Assembly: GCA_950295325.1 (NCBI GenBank)
Contig: OX485807.1
Coordinates: forward strand, 39,276,440-39,340,439
Length of the DNA stretch: 64,000 bases
DNA from: Polytrichum commune
Taxonomy: Eukaryota; Streptophyta; Polytrichopsida; Polytrichales; Polytrichaceae
Direction of reading: 5' to 3'
Part shown: piece by piece, positions 58,865 through 64,000 of the stretch
Layout of the letters: the number at the start of each line of letters is the position of its first letter
Numbering within the stretch: position 1 is the stretch's first letter
Notes under the pieces: generated by a model
What the model was told of the DNA's origin: nothing
Databases searched by the model: none
Seen by the model: the letters and a program-made list of their open reading frames with translations, nothing else
Program-made: the position numbers and the translations under genes

Positions 58865-59829
58865 CTATTTTTTTGTCGCGGCCATTTCTTTTTTTTTGGC
58901 AGCCTCCATGGCCCTAAAAATCTCCGGCCCGCGGCTATAACCATTACTGTTGACAGACCCGGAATATGTGCCGTTCTTCCATATAATATTATCCGGACGC
59001 GCTCCCGAATTGTACGAAGTGGTATGGTGAGTGGAATACGATTGCGTTTGGGAGACGGATTGTCTCGTGGTTCGCCGGACGGCCAAACAACGATCGGACT
59101 CGGAGGACGTGGCCTTTGGTGCCAGCCTATCCAAGGACGACGTCGAGGAGGGATGGGCACCCATCGAGCGAGTAGCCACCTGCGAAAGAAGGCAAATTTA
59201 GTGGGATTAAATCAAAGGCTTGAACGGAGTGGGGGAAACGACGGCGGTTTGGGATGTACGTTCGTAAACATCGCGGCCACAAGGGAATGTAAACATGGGA
59301 GACAAGTAAACCAACGGCGGGAAATGTGTTAGGGGAGTAAAAGAAATTGCACCTTGGCTTTCGGGCCGTTGACGGGGGGATCAATGCAAGGGGGACAAGC
59401 AACGTGGGAGGAGTTGGCAGGGGGAGGAGCGGAGGCGGAGGGGAGGGCTTCCATGCGGAGACGCCGGCTCGGACCGCGACGAGGGACACCGTCCTCCCTT
59501 GACGTCGTAGCCAAACGAACGAGAGTTCGTTTCTCTTTGGAGAGGGGAGAGGGCGAGGGTGCGCGCGTGCGCGAGTGGAGTTTGGGGGGAGGACTATTGA
59601 CGACGCCGTCTTCGATCCCGACGTCACGGGAGTAATCCACGGCCGACGCCGCGTCCACCGCCGAGAATTGGTAGAGGGATGGCATTCGGAAGTTCGACGC
59701 GTCGCGCGAGGGGGAGGGAGGGGCCGAGCGGGGAATGAAAGGGCCATCGAGGAGGGGGGCGTCGCAAGGCGGGGCAAACTGTGAACAACAACAACAACAA
59801 CAACAACAACAAACACGACCAAAAGGCAT
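58865..59829 (-). CDS. Hypothetical Pro/Ser-rich protein, at least two exons, or 3' part of the neighbouring gene
   Basis: Exon A, 59778 (or 59829) down to 59353, ends PPVNGPKAK before a GTGCAA donor. Exon B, 59179-58865, follows the acceptor TTTCGCAG in phase (VATRSMGAHPSSTSSLDRLA) and ends at TAA. Together they give about 246 residues rich in Ser, Pro, Arg and Ala, probably disordered, with a basic end (AMEAAKKKEMAATKK). The GC-rich coding bias matches the phosphatase gene upstream. An AG at 59779 sits right after a (TTG)n tract, so exon A may begin at 59778; if translation starts at ATG 59829 the tract would encode nine cysteines, which is unlikely. It lies only 64 nt after the phosphatase stop, so it may be an alternative end of that gene. 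No family recognised. Confidence 0.45.
59782..59812. repeat. (CAA)n microsatellite serving as pyrimidine-rich tract
   Basis: About ten CAA triplets on the plus strand. On the minus strand, (TTG)n runs directly into a CACAG acceptor, so the microsatellite forms the tract before a predicted splice site. Confidence 0.6.
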
Positions 59830-59892
59830 CCAAAAAAGGAATTAGAAATGTGATCCACATGGAAACAAACAAATACACGGTGGCAATTCAAA

Positions 59893-60651
59893 TCAATTTA
59901 TTTTTGCAAGCCGCACGATGCTCTTATATACATTGTCGCGGGGACTAAGCGCGGCGTTGCCGATGGGGTTGGACCTAACAAAATCGGGGATGCTCCCGGG
60001 GTGGAGCACTAGCATTCTAAGATAAGGTGCTAGCCTATCGACCAAAAAGGTATCTTTCCTATCGCCGGTCCAAGTGTCGGGGAAGACGACGGTGCCCGGG
60101 GGATTGAGGACACTCTTCGTTGGGTTGTCGTCGACGAGGAGGGTGTTCTCCGGCGTCGGCCAGTGTCCGTGGGGGACCCCCTCGAGAATGGGGATGCCTT
60201 GCCACAACCTGGACCGGAGGACCTTGAGGAACTGTTGTCCCCCTCCTCGACCGCCGAACTTGGGCACGGGAAACCCCTTCTCGTCCACTAGATCGTTGCA
60301 CGCATCTTGGCCGAGGACGAGGCATGGTCTCGGGAAGCCACGAAAGAGGAAGTCGACGATGGCCTCCGTGTTCTCCATGATCATGGAGCTCCAGACGACC
60401 ACGTGAAAGAGGTCGAGCACCTCTCGAAGGAAGTCCCGCACGCCTGGACGGGCGCGGACGGCCTTGCGGTTTATCAGAGTGTCGAGCTGGCCGTCGTAGT
60501 CCATCTCGTCGGGTTGGCGGAAGGAACGGGTGGGGACCTTGGGGATGTGTTGGGTGTGACACAACACCCCGTTAAGGTCAAGAACCAGGAAGGGCTTGTG
60601 ACGGGTCTGAGGCCCATTCGCCGACGGGTTGCGATTTAACTTCGTGGGGTC
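59893..60651 (-). CDS. FCP1/SCP-like HAD phosphatase domain protein, 5' exon not found
   Basis: One 759-nt exon encoding 252 residues plus stop, entered by an acceptor TTAATCACAG at 60661-60652. The FCP1 homology (NIF) domain shows motif I as FLVLDLNGVLCHT (about 60588-60550), where the second aspartate of the usual DxDxT is asparagine. It continues with RPGVRDFLREVLDLFHVVVW, SSMIMENTEAIVDFLF, a region around GGRGGGQQFLK, and the acidic motif TLLVDDNPTKS. Such proteins dephosphorylate phosphoserine or, in the FCP1 case, the RNA polymerase II tail. The D-to-N change occurs in other plant NIF-domain proteins and may reduce or abolish catalysis. No ATG-containing upstream exon could be assigned; the frame before the acceptor has a stop. 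A GC-rich codon bias is evident. Confidence 0.75.
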   Translation of the reverse strand, partial: DPTKLNRNPSANGPQTRHKPFLVLDLNGVLCHTQHIPKVPTRSFRQPDEMDYDGQLDTLINRKAVRARPGVRDFLREVLDLFHVVVWSSMIMENTEAIVDFLFRGFPRPCLVLGQDACNDLVDEKGFPVPKFGGRGGGQQFLKVLRSRLWQGIPILEGVPHGHWPTPENTLLVDDNPTKSVLNPPGTVVFPDTWTGDRKDTFLVDRLAPYLRMLVLHPGSIPDFVRSNPIGNAALSPRDNVYKSIVRLAKIN

Positions 60652-60771
60652 CTGTGATTAACAATTTAACTAGTTCAATGATATGATCCAATAAATAAAT
60701 TAAGATTGCATTAAGGTAATGACGAGGGAGCGAGGGTTTAGAGTGCAATGCGAATGCGCTCAGAGGCACAC

Positions 60772-60933
60772 TTCCGAACGCGTGTTCATGAATGAGGGCT
60801 GCGGGTGGCGGCGCGCGTCATTTACGAACATTCGTTCATGAGTGAGATTACAGGCATAATCTACGAACGCTCGTTCGTGAAGGAGGTGGACACGGGGTCG
60901 CACACATTTACGAACGAACGTTCGTGATTGAGG
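60772..60933. repeat. Four spaced palindromic CGAAC..GTTCG repeats
   Basis: Four similar units: CCGAACGCGTGTTCATGAAT (60773), TTACGAACATTCGTTCATGA (60822), CTACGAACGCTCGTTCGTGA (60871) and TTACGAACGAACGTTCGTGA (60908). Spacing is about 49, 49 and 37 bp. Each is a CGAAC-n-GTTCG inverted repeat followed by TGA-rich sequence. They lie between a TATA box and the phosphatase exon. Confidence 0.7.
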
Positions 60934-60949
60934 AAGGGGCATGCAAGAG

Positions 60950-60955
60950 TTTATA
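60950..60955 (-). promoter_or_regulatory. Candidate TATA box of the phosphatase gene
   Basis: TATAAA on the minus strand (TTTATA on plus). Transcription would begin near 60920 and pass through the palindromic repeats into an intron ending at 60652. Positional inference only. Confidence 0.3.
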
Positions 60956-61399
60956 GAGACGCCAGACCATTCACAACACAGGGATTGAATAGACGATGCA
61001 CAAAATTGGGAAAATCCGATGCAGAGATAAACTGCTCATATATTAAATCCGTTGAATATTTACAAATGTCTCACGTGATAATCTATCACAATTTCCGTGT
61101 CCTACAAAATTGTCCTACAAAACTGGCAGGCCTAGGGTGTCACGCAGAAAAGGCTCGCGTGGGCCTCCTCAGGAATGCTACGATGTGAGCGGTGAGCAGA
61201 TCTCGTGAGCAGAAAATCGAAATTTAAAACTCCATTTAACGAAAGTTAGGACCCTTATGACCGTGGATTTTGCACATATTTCAAGTTTAATTTTGGAATT
61301 ATGAGGCCGATATTTATGGAGTGCCTAATTTTTAGGACCAAAAGTTTCTAAAAATTACCAACGAGGCCCTATGGCCGTGGGAAAAGTCAGTGTGGTTGA

Positions 61400-61930
61400 G
61401 AAGATGGTGGACCTATGGGAAGAGGCCTCGGATCCGAGGCCTCTTAGTTGTGGGTAGCTTATGCTTGAAAATCAAAATGTTATGTATATTTGAGTTGGCT
61501 ACTTGTCTTTGCATTCGGCCATTTCTTGTATGTGTAGTGCATGAGGAGGACCTATAGGAAGAGGCCTCGGATCCGAGGCCTCGTAGTTGTGGGTAGCTTA
61601 TGCTTGAAAATCAAAATGTTATGTATATTTGAGTTGGCTACTTGTCTTTGCATTTGGCCATTTCTTGTATGTTCTAGCATGAGGAGGACCTATAGGAAGA
61701 GGCCTCGGAACCGAGGCCTCTTAGTTGTGGGTAGCTTATGCTTGAAAATCAAAATGTTATGTATATTTGAGTTGGCTACTTGTCTTTGCATTTGGCCATT
61801 TCTTGTATGTTCTAGCATGAGGAGGAGGTTTGGAAAGAGGCCTCGGATCCGAGGCCTCTTTTTTGTGGGTAGGATATGCTTGAGAAATCAAAATGTTATG
61901 TGTATTTGGTTTGGCTACTTGTCTTTAGAT
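61400..61930. repeat. 138-bp tandem repeat, four copies, each with a 24-26 nt palindrome
   Basis: Palindromes start at 61420, 61559, 61697 and 61835, a period of 138-139 bp. Each has the arms AAGAGGCCTCGG / CCGAGGCCTCTT around a GATC centre (perfect in copies 1 and 4, one or two changes in 2 and 3). Units 1-3 are over 95% alike by eye; unit 4 is diverged and loses its end. Because 138 is a multiple of three, an ORF of 46-residue repeats stays open on the plus strand, but its content gives no sign of a real protein. Confidence 0.85.
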
Positions 61931-62064
61931 TGTCTACTAGTTGACAACCACAAAAGTGTAGTGTTATTTGAGAACAACGACAAGATGCATTCAACAAGAT
62001 AATTGGAATATTGAAAACCACACCACACTTTATAAATCCAAATACCAATCAATCAAACCAAAAA

Positions 62065-64000
62065 TCAATCAACAATGACGTTGTCACTACTAGATTCCCT
62101 ACTTCCAAAGATACTCCCCTCATGGCCGCCCTCATCTGAAGAGGAATCTAAGGTATGGCATTCATTATCCACCTCTGCAAGAACATCGAAGAAGTCTAAG
62201 GCACGGGGGTCATAACGTGGAGACGGGGTACTAGCTTTGCTAGGAGAAGGTTGTGCCACTAGTACCATCGCCATATCATGGGCATAGATTGGCAAAGAGA
62301 ATCCCTTGGTAGGCGTACCAAACACATCCGCTCCAAGGCAAAGTCTGAAAACAAGCATGAAAATTGTAAGAAAAAGGATGGAAAATGTAAAAGCTAAGTG
62401 GACAAGGAAAAGAAGCAACTTAGAAGGTCATCATACTCACTTACTGCGAGGACTTTGGCCTCGATCGCTTCAAGGCCGGCGGCCTCTTCTGCGTGCCTTG
62501 TGAAGCCTGCGTGGAAGCAACAACAATGGATGGAGCCTTCACCGCAGGCTTAACACTCTTAAGTGGCTTAAGGACACGGTTGAAGGTGTCCTCGTCCTCC
62601 TCAAGAGCAATGATATGGCGCCCAAGCTGCATGCATGCATGGATAGAAGTCCCTGTTGCGGAGGAAATGTTAGCAAAGGAAAAAAAAAAAAAAAACTTAG
62701 AAATTGAAAACTTGGATATGATGGCAAGTGAAGTAGGACATACCAACGCCCGCATTAACGTCCACCACAACCTGTCCAATGTCCGTAGTGGCCATTATCA
62801 AGGAGGACATGAAAGAAATATCTTTCTCCTGGGGACCACGCCAAGCTTTGGAGCTGTCCATGAGAGGAGTTACGGTATAATTCATAATCGCATCATCCAT
62901 ATCGAGCTCAATGCCAAGAGCCTTGAGCTCATTGGCATCGCGAAGGCGGAATGACGAGTGCCGGGGCCGCTTATCAAGGTCGAATCCAATTGTTTTGGTG
63001 GCACGAACAAGTAAAACAACCTGGAAGAGGTTGGTGGTCTTGTCCACATGTTTAGCTGAATGAAGGCGAAGACGGTTGACTCCCAGCCACTCCTTAAAGA
63101 TCGTGAACCCAAAAGCAGCGAAGTGGTCTTGAATGCTCTCCTTGAAGTCACCATTGTCATCTGCATGAAAGAGGAGGAGAGCTCCATCGTCATGCAGGAT
63201 CTCATCCGCAAAATCGAAGAGCTCACCTAGAAAATCGGTATCCAATGCATTCCAGGAAGGTACACTATAGGAAGGATCGGAGACATTGGGTACAGGCAGG
63301 TTCTCCGGGATGTCGGCAATGACAAGATCAGCCATGCCCACATCTGACCTCGCAACGCCTAGAGCTCTCCGCGGATAGGAGGGTGGAAGAGAAAGAATGA
63401 AGTTGGAAACCTCCTGAAAATGACGACGTTGATGAAGGATAGAGGCATTCAAGATGCATTCTAAAACAACGGGAGGACGCCTAGCAGATGAAAGAATGGG
63501 CGGAGGAGGTGGCCTGGATAGAGTAGGAACTTCACTAAGAGATGGAGTAGATGCAACTGCCGCCTCAGGTGAAGCAGGGGGAGGGGGATTATCCTCCACA
63601 GTCTTGAGCTTCCTCGCGCGCTTCTTGAGTGATGATTCGTCTTGAGTTGCACGTTTCCTCCTCTTGGACTTCTGTGTGTTGGCCTCATCGACAGTCGCAA
63701 CAACCTCATCCGCCTCCGGAAGTTGACTGTCAAGGAGAACAACCTCATCGCTTTGAGCAGGAGGCAGGGAAGGCTCTCCACCGGAGAGCCGAATCTTCAA
63801 CTCCGCCTCCTCATCCGGTTGCCACGTCCTCTTACATTCCAAGTACCAACAACACTCGCGGAGATGCGGGAGGGAGAAGTTGCGCTTTTGAGCCGGGGAA
63901 AATATGAAGGTAGGTGAAGAGGAATCAGACCATGCATCAAGAAACGGAGGGAGCTTCTTCAAAGCCTTCTTCTTGAAGAGCTCGTGCTTGATGTACCTTG
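62065..64000 (-). CDS. DNA N4/N6-methyltransferase-like protein, degenerate catalytic motif, 5' end outside window
   Basis: Exons: 64000-62744 (open to the edge), 62652-62445, 62344-62065. The junctions are in phase (GTATGT donor; GTAAGT donor at 62444 just before what would otherwise be a TAA). The order of motifs is that of permuted beta-class methyltransferases. First comes motif IV, ADLVIADIPEN (63332-63300), where the catalytic DPPY is DIPE. Then a helix and strand (FDFADEILHDDGALLLFHAD). At the C-terminal side is the SAM-binding motif I, QVVVDVNAGVGTSIHACMQL then GRHIIALEEDEDTF, matching DxFxGxGTTxxAxxxxxR..xGxExdexy. Before the domain lie a Cys-containing segment (CCWYLECKRTW), a basic stretch like a nuclear signal (KSKRRKRA, KKRARKLK) and a Pro/Ser linker. 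The tail has an acidic Ser-rich patch (DSSSDEGGHEG). By family it would bind SAM; methylation activity is doubtful with motif IV altered. Confidence 0.7.

Noticed and set aside
59127-59891. 254-aa ORF on the minus strand, Pro/Arg-rich
   Set aside because: Out-of-frame shadow of the exon at 59353-59778; its start lies in the microsatellite and the codon pattern favours the other frame.
60059-60562. 167-aa ORF overlapping the phosphatase exon
   Set aside because: Shadow in another frame of the HAD phosphatase; no domain.
61541-62002. 153-aa ORF on the plus strand with 46-residue repeats
   Set aside because: It arises because the tandem repeat period is a multiple of three; the composition is unlike a protein and it ends in unrelated sequence.
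1-64000. tRNA, rRNA or organelle genes
   Set aside because: No cloverleaf, rRNA or organelle gene sequence was recognised beyond the tRNA-like SINE head.

Overview
This is nuclear DNA of a land plant. The supported genes carry GT-AG introns, one encodes a chloroplast-type transit peptide, and the plant-type xanthine dehydrogenase and family-17 glucanase fit an embryophyte. I cannot fix the lineage. The AT-rich, transposon-packed intergenic DNA, introns up to about 1.6 kb and the unusual gene pair at the right end would suit a spore-bearing plant, but that is only an impression.

Layout. 1-9000 is transposon territory: a Ty1/copia gag relic on the minus strand (1-510), a degenerate minisatellite (560-1720), a LINE relic with an RNase H domain on the minus strand (3109-4443 and probably further), a hAT-type MITE with a perfect 8-bp target duplication (6310-6718) and a Harbinger-like MITE (8042-8603). 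9000-25860 holds a complete 15-exon xanthine dehydrogenase gene (1403 aa), with a TATA box and a GC-rich hairpin at its probable transcription start. Its introns contain several repeat families that recur from intron to intron, including a 33-nt copy of the end of exon 1 that is in phase with both flanking exons. 26917-33367 (minus) is a 7-exon plastid-targeted transaldolase/fructose-6-phosphate-aldolase-type gene, convergent with XDH.

33400-41130 is gene-poor and full of MITEs sharing a GGGCC..TTTACAC end and TAA/TTA target duplications, one nested inside another. 41311-42327 is an intact single-exon tRNA-dihydrouridine synthase gene (DUS2 type), followed by two broken tandem copies of its own 3' end. 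45830-46623 is a dead hAT transposase split by a MITE. 49153-50214 (minus) is an intronless, GC-rich secreted GH17 beta-1,3-glucanase. 50215-58860 shows no supportable gene and holds MITEs, microsatellites and dispersed repeats.

The right end (58865-64000, minus) is a GC-richer island with an FCP1/SCP-like HAD phosphatase domain gene, a proline/serine-rich hypothetical two-exon ORF just downstream, a 138-bp tandem repeat with a 26-nt palindrome, and a three-exon gene running off the window. That last gene has the circularly permuted fold of bacterial-type N4/N6 DNA methyltransferases, with a clear SAM motif but an altered catalytic motif. I consider it the most unusual item here. All gene calls are from reading the sequence by eye; splice sites were fixed by reading-frame phase and family conservation, not by transcripts.
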